DNA from: Notolepis coatsorum
Lineage: Eukaryota > Chordata > Actinopteri > Aulopiformes > Paralepididae
Assembly (NCBI GenBank): GCA_963971535.1
Contig: OZ020591.1
Coordinates: 16,354,823 to 16,418,822, forward strand
Length of the DNA: 64,000 nt
Reading direction: 5' to 3'
The notes under the pieces were generated by a model. That model saw nothing but the letters and a program-made list of their open reading frames with translations, had not been told where the DNA came from and did not search any database. Positions within the stretch are counted from its first letter, which is position 1; the number at the start of each line of letters is the position of its first letter. Made by a program: the position numbers and the translations under genes. Positions 42,444 to 54,653 of the stretch are shown piece by piece.

Positions 42444-43019
42444 CAGGGGTCAGCAACCTTTACTATCAAAAGAGACACTTTTCCCCCCTCCCACAAAATA
42501 AAATGCTCAGGGAGCCGCACAACCTATTTACCCTTAAAATGAAGATAACACCGTGTATAACGTTTTATATATCCCCAAGCATACCCCACATTTAGCATAA
42601 AACGTCTGACAATTGCATACCCAAAGTAATTTGCGATTTATTATACTTTATACTTATAGCACACAGTTTGTTGCATTAATGGAATTATAAAGCAACAAAA
42701 AGAAAACATTTGACTTTTTATTGCTGTTTTTACCTGTTATAACAAAGGAAAACCTCAAACTCTTATGAAGGAGAAAAAATACTGGCTGTGTACTAGACCT
42801 ATTTTTAAATAAAACACAGAAGAGGAGACAAAACACTGGTGTCTGTAGACCAACTTTGAAATAAAACCCTGAACTATTCAGGTATATTAGAGTCCTTCCC
42901 TTATTTGTGGAACATTTATAAAATAAAAAGTAGTCCACTTTGAAAAAAAGACTACCATGTGTAGACCTACTTTGAAATAAAACACAGAAGAGGAGAAAAA
43001 ACACTGGCATCTGTAGACC
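42444..43019. mobile_element. Probable hAT (Charlie-like) end with internal degenerate repeats
   Basis: CAGGGGTCAGCAACCTTTAC followed by TATCAAAAGAG closely resembles the terminus of Charlie-group hATs. The interior (about 42730-43019) repeats a ~70-100-bp segment containing GAAATAAAACACAGAAGAGG and ACACTGGC/TGTCTGTAGACC, three or more times with decay. The 118-codon minus ORF here is a product of these repeats. The other terminus is not seen. Confidence 0.5.
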
Positions 43020-44109
43020 TGCAATCTGTTAAAGTTTTCAATCAATCAATCAACCTATTTGCGCTCAGTCTCTATGGCCTGTATAACTGCGTACCCACGG
43101 CACCAGCAACCGTTACATGTAGTACAATGCCAAAACAGTAGGCGGCGATGTTGTTCAGACATGAAGGCCATTTCAACCAATCAGAAAAGGCTGAACGCTC
43201 ACTAAACTTCCTGTTTAGAAACACAGCTGGACCCTATTGATCATTTTGCCAACGGAACATATATTTTCAGCAAAGAAAGAAACTGCAATAAACAAACGGA
43301 TACATTCACTGTGTGTTCTGCCTCTCATTTTGTTGATGAAACAAAACCATCAGCAACACAATTTACCACCAAGAGCGGATAGTTTAGTCTCACAAAAGAC
43401 CGCCGGTGTTGTTAGCTGCATGCTAATGTGAATGGATATATCCATGTATAGTATATAGCTTAAATGCTAACGTAATGTGGTAACGTTACCGATATGAAAT
43501 GGATGCAAACGTTATTTAACACATTGCAGAATGGGTACAATACAATACGGCTCAATACAAACAATTGTTAAGGGGATGCAGTCTGGACTGGGTTCCTTAT
43601 AACAATAACTTGACAACACATGAGTTTAGTTTAGCTGCAGCTACATGTTTACTCTCAGCGTCAGGTCAGGAATGCGACAAGACATCAGTCGATCACAACA
43701 CTCTTCAACACAGACGATACGTTTTGAACAAAAGTGTGTTACAATCATTTTCATATAACGCTACTTGGGACAGCTCTGCTGTAAACACTGGTGTAGCTGG
43801 CTCTGCTATAATCTCTCTACCCCGCGGTCTGCCGTGAACATGGGAAATAATTGCGACAGCTCTGCTGTAAACACTGGGAATAACCTCGGTTGCTATGCCC
43901 ACACGCAACTGCAAAACTTCACCCTGGCCACCGGTTTTAAAGACCGCGGTTGCAGTGTAGCAAATCCCCGGTTGTGTGTGGCCGAACAGTGCAACTGCGC
44001 ACATACAATCATGGTTATATTAAAACCAGCGCTCGTGTGGATGGGGCCTTAGCGAACAGGGAGGAGGAGGGACTGGGAAAACGTCAGTAAGCCTGAACAA
44101 ATCGGTTAG
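43020..44109. other. Repeat-rich DNA without recognised genes
   Basis: It holds pieces of the LINE 3' block (43520-43580), a segment at about 43105-43215 shared with 48035-48125 (ACATGTAGTACAATGCCAAA, ACATGAAGGCCATTT), and a short repeated phrase GACAGCTCTGCTGTAAACAC (43770 and 43857). The end at about 44050, reverse complement TAAGGCCCCATCCACACG, looks like a DNA transposon terminus. No coding region. Confidence 0.5.
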
Positions 44110-44279
44110 GTCTATTGATTGGAGAATGGGTACAATACAGTACGGCTCAATACAAAACAACTGCTAAGAGGATGCAGACCAGAAAAATACTTTTGTCTTG
44201 TTTACATCGGGGTCCCCCATTTTCAATTCATCAGGACATTTATGATATACAGATATACAGTACTGTGTAGTAAAAAGAT
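44110..44279 (-). mobile_element. LINE 3' end, left part of a copy split by the BEL element
   Basis: It is the same 3' block as at 54893-55098, in the same orientation. It stops at AAGAT, where the BEL element inserted. The other half, with coding sequence, resumes at 54654. Confidence 0.8.
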
Positions 44280-45713
44280 TGTAACTGAGGGGTACAATTC
44301 CCTGACTGTATTACTAGATATGATACTTACTACCACTACCTTTGTACTTAATATTCGGCCACCCAGTACTCGGCATAAATATATTATGATGAACACTGTC
44401 ACGTAGATGAAACGGATCCAACACAAATGTACGAATTAGAAATAGGTCTTTATTTCTACACAGCGATGGTGTGTAGAGCAAGCACTTAATCAAATCAATC
44501 ACATTTATGAATGGGAATTAGTATGCACTTTTATGGCAAGAGTATTCGTTGGTATATCAATAGAGAATGTCCAATCTCTGAAGGCGCAGGTGGTACATAT
44601 ACGACCTGGAATAGTTAAGGAATAACAGCAATGATACTTTAATGATTATAGACTGGATACACTAGGGGGGGTTAATCCGGTCGCTTGTAAGCCGACAGGA
44701 GTAGGAAGGGGGGGGGGGGTAGAGTCCGGCAGCCTCATCCGGCCAAGGGTATCCCAGGTGAACCCACTGTAGTGCCGTTCAATGCGCCGGCGATCCTTGG
44801 ACCGCAGATGAAAGCAGATGGAGTCTTTGTGGGCCGGCGTCCTCCGGTCCACGGAGGAGAGACGTGAAGCGACCTCGTCTTGCAGAGCGTCTCCTCACCT
44901 TGCGTCCTCTCCAGGGGGGGGGGTTCCAACACACGGCAGTGTCTGGGGTCTTTATCCATGGAATAATCAACGTATACAAAGCATAATCCGTGCCTGGGAA
45001 GGCGGGCTGTCGTCGGTAGAATAATCCGGTATACAGGTCCACTCGCTCGTCGGCTCTGGGGCTCCTCGGGTGCAATCTCACATGGGGTCGATCATCCTGG
45101 ATAAGCAGCCAGTTTTCTGCCCGAAACGATGGGGTGCTGACTACGGTAGTATTCTCACCGCACGAAGCACTATATATTAACAGACTATTATTAGCTTAAT
45201 AGACTACGTCCAACTCGACGATATAGTGCCAAATATGACTATTCAAATATTAATATACACGATGTCTCAATACCGATGGTAGGCCGAACTTGGCCTTACT
45301 CCCACACGTGGCGTCGCGGGGAGGCTTTACGTCTGTCACTCTATTGGAGGGTAAGAAACTGGACTGAAAAGGAAGTCCTACTTTAGTAGCGCAGTATATA
45401 TACGCACTATGAACAAATAGTCCCATTAGTGGTGCGGTAGCCAGATTCCTACGCGGAACTAGGACTTGTTCGTACATGTTGAGCGGTACGTTTGAACTGG
45501 GTCTGGGGGGTATGGCAGCCTGGCACCAAGGTCTCGACCAATAGTAGAATGGAGACTATTATGGGATGTTCAGTAGGCTAGAATGGATATTCAATGCATA
45601 TTGTACAAGGAATATACAAGGGATATCAGGGAATATTAGAGAATATACAAATACAATTAAATATATATATATAATAAATATATATATTCGGTTTAATCTG
45701 GCCCTTCACAACA
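44280..45713 (-). repeat. BEL 3' LTR
   Basis: It is 1434 bp long. It differs from the other LTR at positions such as 44411 (C versus T), the GGTCGC/AGTCGC site near 44680, GAGTC/GACTC near 44822, and GTCTGGGG/GTCGGGGG near 44943. Two G runs (about 44708 and 44914) are longer here by 3 and 1 bases. An adjacent purine-rich AGGGGGTGGC on the minus strand (45714-45723) is the polypurine tract. Confidence 0.93.
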
Positions 45714-45821
45714 GCCACCCCCTGATTGGTCCCAGACCTAATCAGTTAAGCAGAGACAGATTAATCGCGTTGTCTATTTACACATAAGGGTTTGCTGTAG
45801 GGGTCAGTCAACTTCACAAAG

Positions 45822-48800
45822 TCATAGGGTTATAGGGTCATGGTCATCATCGATTGTGTCTGGGAGTCGGGGCAGTTCTATGAGCCTTGCCACGGGACGG
45901 GTGTAAGTGCGACCCTGGACAAGCACTTCAGCTGCTCGGACCTTGCCGTCGGCACCGGTGATCACTTTGCTTACGCGGCCGGCCGGCCACATAGCTCTGG
46001 GCAGTGATTGATCAATAATCATGACGACTGTTCCTTCTGTCGAATTGTCTCTCTCCTTTACCCACTTCTGGCGGGTCTGTAGAGACGGTAGGTAGTGCAG
46101 TAGGAAACTGCTCCAAAACTTGTCGGCTAATACTTGGCTGTACCTCCACATTCGTCGGCCGTTCGCTTCTTCAGGCCGGTACATTGTCTGGGGTAATGCA
46201 GGATCTAGCCGCCCCATCAGGAGTGTGTTGGGGGTAACTGGGTCGATATCCGCCACATCACTGGAGACATATCCGAGGGGCTTCGAGTTAAGTACTCCCT
46301 CAATCTCCGTGAGGACTGTCATTAGGACTTCTTCCGCCACAGTCTGGGCCCCAAGTACTGCGTACAGGGCTGTCTTTATGGAGCGCACTTCTCGTTCCCA
46401 AGTGCCACCGAAGTGGGGTGCGTTTGGGGGGTTGAATTGGAAATCAACCTGTGCTGGAGCGAGGTGGGTCTTAAGTTCTGGGCCCATAGCTTGGAAGCTC
46501 TCTCTCAGCTCTCTTTCGCCGCCTTTGAAGTTTGTCCCATGATCGGACAATAGGGTAGACGGTCTTCCTTTCCGTGATGTGAATCTACGGAAGGCCATAA
46601 GGAATGAGTCTGTGCTCATGGTCGGGAGAAGCTCGATGTGTATCGCTCTGGTGGTCATGCATTTGAATACAATACCCCACCGCTTCTCGGTTCCTCTTCC
46701 TTTCTTTATGTGCAGCGGGCCAAAGCAGTCCATACCCGTTGAGTGGAATGGCTTGTCACCGATTCGGAGGCGACATGGAGGAAGGTCAGCCATCCTTGGT
46801 ATGCTGGGCTGCGCGCGCCACTTGCGGCAGTCTAGACATGTTCGCTGGAAGCGTCGTACCGCCTCTCTTCCTTGTAGGATCAAGTAACGACGTCTGATTT
46901 CCGCGAAGACTCTTTCTGCTCCTGCGTGATGTACATCCTCATCGTATTTCTTTATAATCAGCTCTGTGACCTTGTGTCGGCTGTTCAATACGATCGGGTA
47001 TTTAATGTCATCCGGTAGATTGGGGGCTCTGCGTAGGCGACCACCCACTCTGATGAGGGTATGAGCGTCGCTCTCGGGGGCCAGATGAATTAATCTGCTG
47101 TCGGATGGGACGGGCTTTCCTCCCTGTAGACAGGCCAATTCATCGGGGAACGAGTCTCTCTGGGCTCGCTGCAGTAGAAGCAATTCTGCTTCCTCGTAGT
47201 TAGCTGCTGACATATCAGCGGGGGACTTGCACTCCGGGTGGTACCGCAGGAATGTCCTTTGTTGTGCACTCTCTATGGACGTGCAATCGTCTATGTTAGG
47301 GTCTGTGGAGGCTACGGTGCTCAATCCACAGAACACAGACTTCTTATTTTCCACCTCCTCTGGACTTGCTTCCCTCGGGATAGGCATGGGCCACTGTCCT
47401 TCCGGGAGTCTTAGGAATGCGGGGCCGTCACTGTAGACATTGCGACGGGTGAGGTCATCTAGGGGCATTCCCCGGGTGATGACGTCAGCTGGGTTCTGTT
47501 TTGTATCAACGTAGCGCCACTCTGTTTCTCCGGTTAACTCTTCGGTTAAGTCTTGAATCTCGGTGACTCTGACTCCCACGAAGACTTTGTACTTGCATGA
47601 GTCCGATTTGATCCAGGCGAGTACTGTCGTGGAATCTGACCACAGGATTGTTCTAGACACCGGTATGGTGAGCTCACGTTGGATGAGCGTGGCTAGGTGC
47701 GCTCCGGCTAGGGCTGCGCAGAGCTCTAGACGTGGGATAGATTGTTGCTTGCGTGGGGCTATTCTCGAGCGGGCGAGGACAAATGCTGTGTAGATCTCTC
47801 CCCCCTTTTCTTGGGCCCGCAAGTAGGCTACTGATCCGTATGCGACCTCTGAGGCGTCACCAGGGTACAAAATAGTTACACGCCCAGCGCCATTGGCTTG
47901 TAGATTTATTCTTTGGCGATTAGAATTTAAGGTCTGCCCGCCACCTGGCGGCTAACAAAATACACTGCATCTACTGCTTCTCCTCCGCTCCAATCCACTC
48001 CCTCCAGGCCGCTCACAGTGGTTTAACACTGATGTAATATACATGTAGTACAATGCCAAAGCAACAGATGGCGATGTACAAACATGAAGGCCATTTTCAA
48101 CCAATGAGAAGGGTGAACCTGTGATATCCTGTTCAGGCTTTGTCACTCACATCCTGTTAGAAAAAGTTTTGACGCCATTGTTGTTGTCGTTAGCTTACAT
48201 GCTAACGTTAATGGCAGCGACCATAGCATTGTGGCTAGGCTAGCTACTGTATCATTGCTTAATAGAGCTAGTGAATGGATAAACAACGTTATTTAACATT
48301 GCAGAATGGGTACAATTACAATGCGGCTCAATACAAACAATTGTTAAGGGGCCCAGGGGGTGTAGACTGTTGTAGTTTGAGCTAATTTGAGCGCTCGATT
48401 CAAGGTGAGCGGTGAGCGAGCGGAGAGCGACTTGGGGGCGGGGTCAACATGAGCGATTAGCGGAGCAATTCGTTTCCTTATATCGCTTCCTCCAGGGTTC
48501 CAACTTGTGTTGACAAAATGCAACCCTGCTCAGCTACGGGGAATCAGCGCTCTCTCTCTAGACTAGAAAGGTGCACTCAGTAGAGCACAGATGTCCGCCA
48601 GGGCGGCAGCCACACATAATAATAATAATAATAGATTGGATTTGTAATGCACTTTTTGTTCACTGGGATCCCAAAGTGAACAAAACCACTACATGGTTAA
48701 AACAGTTAAAAAAATTGAAATAAAATAGTTATTAGTAAAACAAATAAAATAAAATACAGAATAAAAATAAGATAAAAATAGAACATAGTTAATTAAAAAC

Positions 48801-48903
48801 ATAGTATAAACAGACAATTTAAAAACAAAAGCGCAATAAAATTTAAATAAAAAGCTAACAGTCAAAGGCCTTTTTGAACAGGTAGGTTTTCAGGCTTGCC
48901 TTC

Positions 48904-48943
<40 letters not shown>

Positions 48944-51366
48944 CCTCTCTCTCTCTCTGTTCAATGATTTAAAGTGGCCAAACGTTACAATATAAATACT
49001 AATTGGATTTTTGGCTAGTAAAAAATCTGCCCGGCTAGTAGTTTTTAAAATCTACCAGCCAAATGGCTGGTAAGTCAAAAAGTTTAGTTTGTTCCCTGGG
49101 CGTCACTGAAGACGTGTAAGTCCATTTTACATGTCTCTGGCCTCACCGTGGGTGGGAAGTAGCTTCGGCGCATATTAACGCCTGGGAGTGAGTGGAGCTC
49201 CATCTCCCACTCTCTCCAGGTGGATGCAAGGTGTGCGGGAATGGGATCGTCCCAGCCCTGGTCCTTGTCCCACAATGCTCGTACAATCATTTTTGCCCTG
49301 GTGGTGTACGGTAGAATACATCCTAGCGGGTCATATTGTCGGGCGAGTGTTGTGTACACACTCCGTCTGGTGGTCGGCGCCGCCGCCGGCCTTCCCTGCT
49401 CCGTAGTCAGGGGCTTGTGTCTGTAGTGAAGCGAATCTGTTTTGAATCGCCACACCAATCCCAGGGTCATCTCCTGGGCTTCTCCCGGGATTGTAGCCAT
49501 CCAGGTCTCGCTGCTGGCTGCCTTGTCCTCGGAGGAGAGGCTGCGCAGTACTTGCGGATCGCTGCTGGCCCACTGCCTGAGATCAAAGCCGCCTTTGATC
49601 AATGAGGCGCGGAGTTTAATCAGGAGAGCCTCGGCTTCTTCCTGGGTTGAAAGGCTTTGTAGACAGTTGTCTACGTAGAAGCTGTTCTTTACGCTGTGTC
49701 GGACCTCTTCGTCCGCTGCTGGGTCCTCTGCTACATGTTTCTGTAGTGCAAATGTAGCACAGCAGGGGCTGCACGTCGTTCCGAAGGGGAGGACTTCCCA
49801 TTGGTAGATGGCTGGGTGCTCATCTCCTGGCTTCTCTCTCCATAGGAACCGTAACAGGGGCTTGTCCTCCTCTACTAATCTCACCTGCAGGAACATTCCT
49901 TTAATGTCCCCGCTGATGGCCACCTTTTCCTGGCGGAAGCGGAGTAGAACGCCGAGTAGGGAGGGGCCGAGTGTGGGACCGGGCAGTAACTCTTTATTCA
50001 GATTTTGGGATCCGATCTGGTAGCTGCAGTTAAATACTATGCGGTCTTTACCGTTGTGATGGACCTTGTGGTGAGGCACGTACCACGATTCAGTGGTCTG
50101 GTCAGCCTCTTTAATGTCCATCTTTGTGACGTGTCCCGCTGTGATGAGCTTCTCAATCTCAGCGCGGTATACACTCTCTTGGGCGGGGTTCTTGGCTAAG
50201 CGCCGCTCCGTGTTCAGCAGGTACCGTTCTGTGGCGTCTGTCTTGGCGTGGAAAGTAGGCATTCCTTCTCGCCGCAGGAGTGGCGTGGCGTATCTCAACA
50301 CGCCGTTGACCGGGACTCTCTTGGTCCCTGTCTCGAGGAGGTGAATGGCGTAAATGTCATCTTTAGAGCGAATGTCTTTCTTTCCGTTCTTAAAGGGCAT
50401 TTGTTCCAAGGTCCATAGCCGCTCTACGTGTTGCAGGAGTGCGGTTTCTCCCTCTGTGACTCGGGAGTGGAGACATCTAGTGGCTGTACTTCGGTTGAGA
50501 GATTTGGCGAGCGGGCCTTGGAGAGTCCATCCCAAACGGGTCTCGACTGCTGCAGGACAGCCTCGGGGTCCGGTATGAACCCGGTCTATCGGGACAATGA
50601 GGTCTGCATGGTCGGAGCCTATCAACAGGGTCGGCATAGCATTGTCTATGAGCGGGATCGGTAACTTGCGCAGATGTGCATATTTCTCCATCAGCTTGGC
50701 GACGGGGTATGTGTACCGCGACAGTCCTATTTCTTGGCTGGTGAAAGCGTCTGTAATCTGGTACCGTCGCTCAGGCTGGCCGCTTGCTGCGATAGAGAAT
50801 GAGACATTCTCGCCCTTTATCGTCTTCAAATCTCGTCTTATTGTCCGAATTGTCATTTGGGTTTCGCTTCCCCGCAGCCCTAGCTGGGCCGCAGCGGAGG
50901 CGAGCAGAAGGGTCTTCTCTGACCCGTCATCGAGGACGGCGTAAGTGTCCAGGACTTTATTCTGGTAGCTTAGTGTCACACGCACTACTTTTAGGAGTAC
51001 TCGGGCTCCACTGCTGCTGGCGGGATCGATGTACATGACGCTCGCTTTGCTGCTGGATGGTGCGGGTGAAGGGCGCCGTCTGTTACTGTCGTGAAGTATG
51101 TCCAGATGGGCTCCATCGCACTTGGTGCACCTTTTCTTTAAGCGGCATTCGGCTGCCATGTGTGAGCGCGCACAGCGAAAACAGCGCTTGTTGGACTTTA
51201 TCCATTGACTTGCTTCCTCCGCGTTCAGCTTGGGGAAGGAGTCACATTGCGCTAGCCAGTGTTCTTTCTCACAGTAGGGGCACACTATCTTCCACTTCTC
51301 CGTTCTGGAGGGGGTACTGTGGCTCCTGCTGCTCGGTACTGACTCCGATTGGTGCATCACAGTCAC
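45822..51366 (-). pseudogene. pol: BEL/Pao pol: zinc knuckles, protease, RT, RNase H, integrase; interrupted by a hAT
   Basis: The N-terminal part (51366-49107) has Cys-rich zinc motifs (CPYCEKEHWLAQC, CFRCARSHMAAEC), an aspartic protease (AVLDDGSEKT) and the reverse transcriptase (ISGDIKGMFLQV, LPFGTTCSPCCA, FYVDNCLQS). After FSDA a 1238-bp hAT breaks the frame. The C-terminal part (47860-45822) resumes in frame with SEVAYGSVAYLR. It then has RNase H (ILWSDSTTVLAWI), an HHCC-type zinc region (CLDCRKW) and integrase with Asp (STGMDCFGP), Asp (LLSDHGTNF) and Glu (GGTWEREV). Apart from the insertion there are no stops. The RT box reads YVDN rather than YVDD (49666-49677). The pol frame is +1 relative to gag; it starts at a GTG at 51366 or the ATG at 51357, just after the gag stop. 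Confidence 0.92.
47861..49098. mobile_element. 1.24-kb hAT-D family element inserted in BEL pol
   Basis: The ends are CAGGGTACAAAATAG on the left and, as reverse complement, CAGGGAACAAACTAAAC on the right. The octamer GGCGTCAC flanks it at 47853-47860 and 49099-49106. The interior contains the phrase shared with 43105-43215, part of a LINE 3' block at about 48297, a LINE C-terminus on the minus strand near 48850-48900 (SLKTYLFKKAFDC) and a (CTAT)n tract at 48906-48943. It has no transposase. Confidence 0.92.
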
Positions 51367-51379
51367 CGATCTTCTTCCA

Positions 51380-53155
51380 TCATTTAGTCGTCTGGTTCCT
51401 TCTCTGGAGCCAGGGGTGCTCCGTCCGAATGTATCTAGCCGTAGGCTGCTTGACTTCTCTCGCCAGGAAGTCTGCTAGATCGAGGAGGTTCGGTTCGGGG
51501 CCATTCGGGTCTCGGTGGTCTCTCTGCCGCCTAAAACGCTCCTGTCGAGCGGGCGGCAGCTTCTCCAAGATCCTTTCCACATTTGAGTTGGCGTAAAGTT
51601 CATGCCTCCCCTTCTCTCTCTGCGCTCCCAACATCCCTACCAGGGACTGCACTCTGATGGACAGGTCGTCCAGTGCTCGATTGTCTATTGCTGGGGGTAA
51701 GCGGTCGATGTGTCGGATCTCCTGGATCACGTAGTCCCATATGCGCCCATACCTCTGGTCCAATGCTACCAGCGCTGCTGTGTATGGGGTGGTGGAAGTC
51801 GCGTAGGCGAGCGCTATATTATGTGCGCGGGGTACCTTTAAGTGCTTCAGTAGGATGGCGTATTTATGGCGTTCATCCAATACATCCACCAACATGGTCT
51901 CCAGACACATGCGGAGTTCTGTATACTGGGCCCGGTTCTCTTGGGTGAAGTCGGGTACCATAGGCGTGCCAATGTATGACGCTGACTGTGGATACATCGG
52001 CGAGCGTTGGGGGAGAGGCCTCCTAGGCGAGTCTCCTCCCGCTCCTTGGTATGGGCTGGTACCGGCAGTGTACCATGGCCCGCTTGTCCAGGTGCTGTTC
52101 CTCGGTGCGGGTCGTGCGTCGTGCTCACCCGTGTATAGAGTCGGGGGTCTGTAGCGCAGCTCCGCGGGAGTATAGCCTGGGCTGTACCGGACCTCCTGGT
52201 CCGGTAGAGTACTGTGCTGTCGTCGGGCGTGGTTCTCCTCCTCTTCCTCTTCGTCTTCAGTTAGGTCATCCAGTGCTTGTAGTCTCTGGTTTAGCCTCTC
52301 CACAGGATATGCTGCTCCTTCCCAGTTGCTAGGTCTCGCTTGGACCGGTGGGGGGAGGTGGTCTGTGGGGGGTATAGACCTCGTCTGTTGGTCAAGTTCA
52401 GGGTTGTTTACTCGGCTAGGGGATGCCGCCCTGGAGGTGTGTCTAGACGAGTTCCTGGAGCCTCTGGCGGAGGGAGAGGGTGTTGTCCGTCTGATCAGCT
52501 GTTCTATTAGTTGCGCTTGCTGTCTGTCGCGCTCTGTGTCCCGTAGAGCACCAGCAGCTGCTCGCTGGCTGTCTGCTCGGTCTCGGGCCACATTCTCTTC
52601 CCTCTGAATGAGTCTTATTTCTAGACGTATATGCTCTTCTTCGCTCCGCTGCTGGATCTGCAGTCGGTCGCGTTCAGCAGCGGCGTTCAGGCTGATGAGG
52701 AAGGCCTGCTGTAGGGTCCTCTCTGCCTCGCTGGGAGAAGGCGGTTGTATAGGGGAGCCTTCCCTCGGGGTACTCCTTGCGGAGCCTTGGAGCTCTATCT
52801 CCACGGTGCTCTCCCCGTCTTCTTCCGTGCCGAGTTCTCTCTCGGTAGCGTTGTATTCCTCCCGGGACTCATCGGGGACTACTTCTTCAGTACTGGCGGG
52901 GTGTGAAGTCATGTCTGGTTCCCACTGGTCCCCACCGTGAACTTGGTCAGTTACATTAGAACCCGTAGGGGCCTCTATGGTCGGGGTAGTCTGGGCGTTG
53001 GGGTTAGACATACTTTTACTTTCTAGTTTTACCGCGTTTACTGTTAGTAGAAGACTAGGTTGTTGACTGACAGCGTAAGCCTCTAAGTACTGAGGGAGCC
53101 GTCGTTCGCGCTGCGGGCGTTGGTTAGGAGGATCGTTTCGTGGAGTGTTCATCAT
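51380..53155 (-). CDS. gag: BEL/Pao gag
   Basis: The open frame extends upstream to 53179, but the first plausible start is the ATG pair at 53155/53152 (MMNTPRND). The product is about 591 residues. It has an acidic, Ser/Glu-rich first third, a coiled-coil-like Arg/Gln/Glu-rich segment (AAERDRLQIQQRSEEEHIRL), proline/arginine-rich spacers and a capsid-like C-terminal part (RALDDLSIRVQSLVGMLG). The zinc knuckles lie at the start of pol instead, as is usual in BEL elements. The TGA stop is followed within 15 bases by the pol start in the +1 frame. Many BEL elements have a single gag-pol ORF, so this may be a frameshift site or a one-base change. Confidence 0.85.
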   Translation of the reverse strand: MMNTPRNDPPNQRPQRERRLPQYLEAYAVSQQPSLLLTVNAVKLESKSMSNPNAQTTPTIEAPTGSNVTDQVHGGDQWEPDMTSHPASTEEVVPDESREEYNATERELGTEEDGESTVEIELQGSARSTPREGSPIQPPSPSEAERTLQQAFLISLNAAAERDRLQIQQRSEEEHIRLEIRLIQREENVARDRADSQRAAAGALRDTERDRQQAQLIEQLIRRTTPSPSARGSRNSSRHTSRAASPSRVNNPELDQQTRSIPPTDHLPPPVQARPSNWEGAAYPVERLNQRLQALDDLTEDEEEEEENHARRQHSTLPDQEVRYSPGYTPAELRYRPPTLYTGEHDARPAPRNSTWTSGPWYTAGTSPYQGAGGDSPRRPLPQRSPMYPQSASYIGTPMVPDFTQENRAQYTELRMCLETMLVDVLDERHKYAILLKHLKVPRAHNIALAYATSTTPYTAALVALDQRYGRIWDYVIQEIRHIDRLPPAIDNRALDDLSIRVQSLVGMLGAQREKGRHELYANSNVERILEKLPPARQERFRRQRDHRDPNGPEPNLLDLADFLAREVKQPTARYIRTEHPWLQRRNQTTK

Positions 53156-53204
53156 AGGCCATTTCAATATTAATAACACTATATTAATATTACACTGATT
53201 ACCC

Positions 53205-53221
53205 TCCGGCTCGAAGGACCA
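53205..53221 (-). promoter_or_regulatory. BEL primer-binding site, tRNA-Tyr
   Basis: On the minus strand TGGTCCTTCGAGCCGGA starts two bases after the 5' LTR. It is complementary to the 3' end of tRNA-Tyr (TCCGGCTCGAAGGACCA) over 17 bases. Confidence 0.88.
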
Positions 53222-53223
53222 AT

Positions 53224-54653
53224 TGTAACTGAGGGGTACAATTCCCTGACTGTATTACTAGATATGATACTTACTACCACTACCTTTGTACTTAATATTC
53301 GGCCACCCAGTACTCGGCATAAATATATTATGATGAACACTGTCACGTAGATGAAATGGATCCAACACAAATGTACGAATTAGAAATAGGTCTTTATTTC
53401 TACACAGCGATGGTGTGTAGAGCAAGCACTTAATCAAATCAATCACATTTATGAATGGGAATTAGTATGCACTTTTATGGCAAGAGTATTCGTTGGTATA
53501 TCAATAGAGAATGTCCAATCTCTGAAGGCGCAGGTGGTACATATACGACCTGGAATAGTTAAGGAATAACAGCAATGATACTTTAATGATTATAGACTGG
53601 ATACACTAGGGGGGGTTAATCCAGTCGCTTGTAAGCCGACAGGAGTAGGAAGGGGGGGGGTAGAGTCCGGCAGCCTCATCCGGCCAAGGGTATCCCAGGT
53701 GAACCCACTGTAGTGCCGTTCAATGCGCCGGCGATCCTTGGACCGCAGATGAAAGCAGATGGACTCTTTGTGGGCCGGCGTCCTCCGGTCCACGGAGGAG
53801 AGACGTGAAGCGACCTCGTCTTGCAGAGCGTCTCCTCACCTTGCGTCCTCTCCAGGGGGGGGGTTCCAACACACGGCAGTGTCGGGGGTCTTTATCCATG
53901 GAATAATCAACGTATACAAAGCATAATCCGTGCCTGGGAAGGCGGGCTGTCGTCGGTAGAATAATCCGGTATACAGGTCCACTCGCTCGTCGGCTCTGGG
54001 GCTCCTCGGGTGCAATCTCACATGGGGTCGATCATCCTGGATAAGCAGCCAGTTTTCTGCCCGAAACGATGGGGTGCTGACTACGGTAGTATTCTCACCG
54101 CACGAAGCACTATATATTAACAGACTATTATTAGCTTAATAGACTACGTCCAACTCGACGATATAGTGCCAAATATGACTATTCAAATATTAATATACAC
54201 GATGTCTCAATACCGATGGTAGGCCGAACTTGGCCTTACTCCCACACGTGGCGTCGCGGGGAGGCTTTACGTCTGTCACTCTATTGGAGGGTAAGAAACT
54301 GGACTGAAAAGGAAGTCCTACTTTAGTAGCGCAGTATATATACGCACTATGAACAAATAGTCCCATTAGTGGTGCGGTAGCCAGATTCCTACGCGGAACT
54401 AGGACTTGTTCGTACATGTTGAGCGGTACGTTTGAACTGGGTCTGGGGGGTATGGCAGCCTGGCACCAAGGTCTCGACCAATAGTAGAATGGAGACTATT
54501 ATGGGATGTTCAGTAGGCTAGAATGGATATTCAATGCATATTGTACAAGGAATATACAAGGGATATCAGGGAATATTAGAGAATATACAAATACAATTAA
54601 ATATATATATATAATAAATATATATATTCGGTTTAATCTGGCCCTTCACAACA
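53224..54653 (-). repeat. BEL 5' LTR
   Basis: It is 1430 bp long, bounded by TG...CA and nearly identical to the 44280 copy. The (TATA)n-like stretch at about 54601-54630 and the repeated AAGGAATATACAAGGGATAT segment lie at its start when read on the minus strand. AAGAT follows on the plus strand. Confidence 0.93.

Larger units (their letters stand above)
44280..54653 (-). mobile_element. BEL/Pao LTR retrotransposon, 10.4 kb, split by a nested hAT
   Basis: The 1.43-kb LTRs (44280-45713 and 53224-54653) are bounded by TG...CA, with the 5-bp TSD AAGAT at 44275-44279 and 54654-54658. Reading on the minus strand, the order is LTR, tRNA-Tyr primer site, gag, protease-RT-RNase H-integrase, purine tract, LTR. 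By eye the LTRs differ by four substitutions and two G-run length changes, so the insertion is young. A hAT-D family element disrupts pol at 47861-49098. A solo LTR of the same family lies at 18253. It is inserted in a LINE 3' half. Confidence 0.95.
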
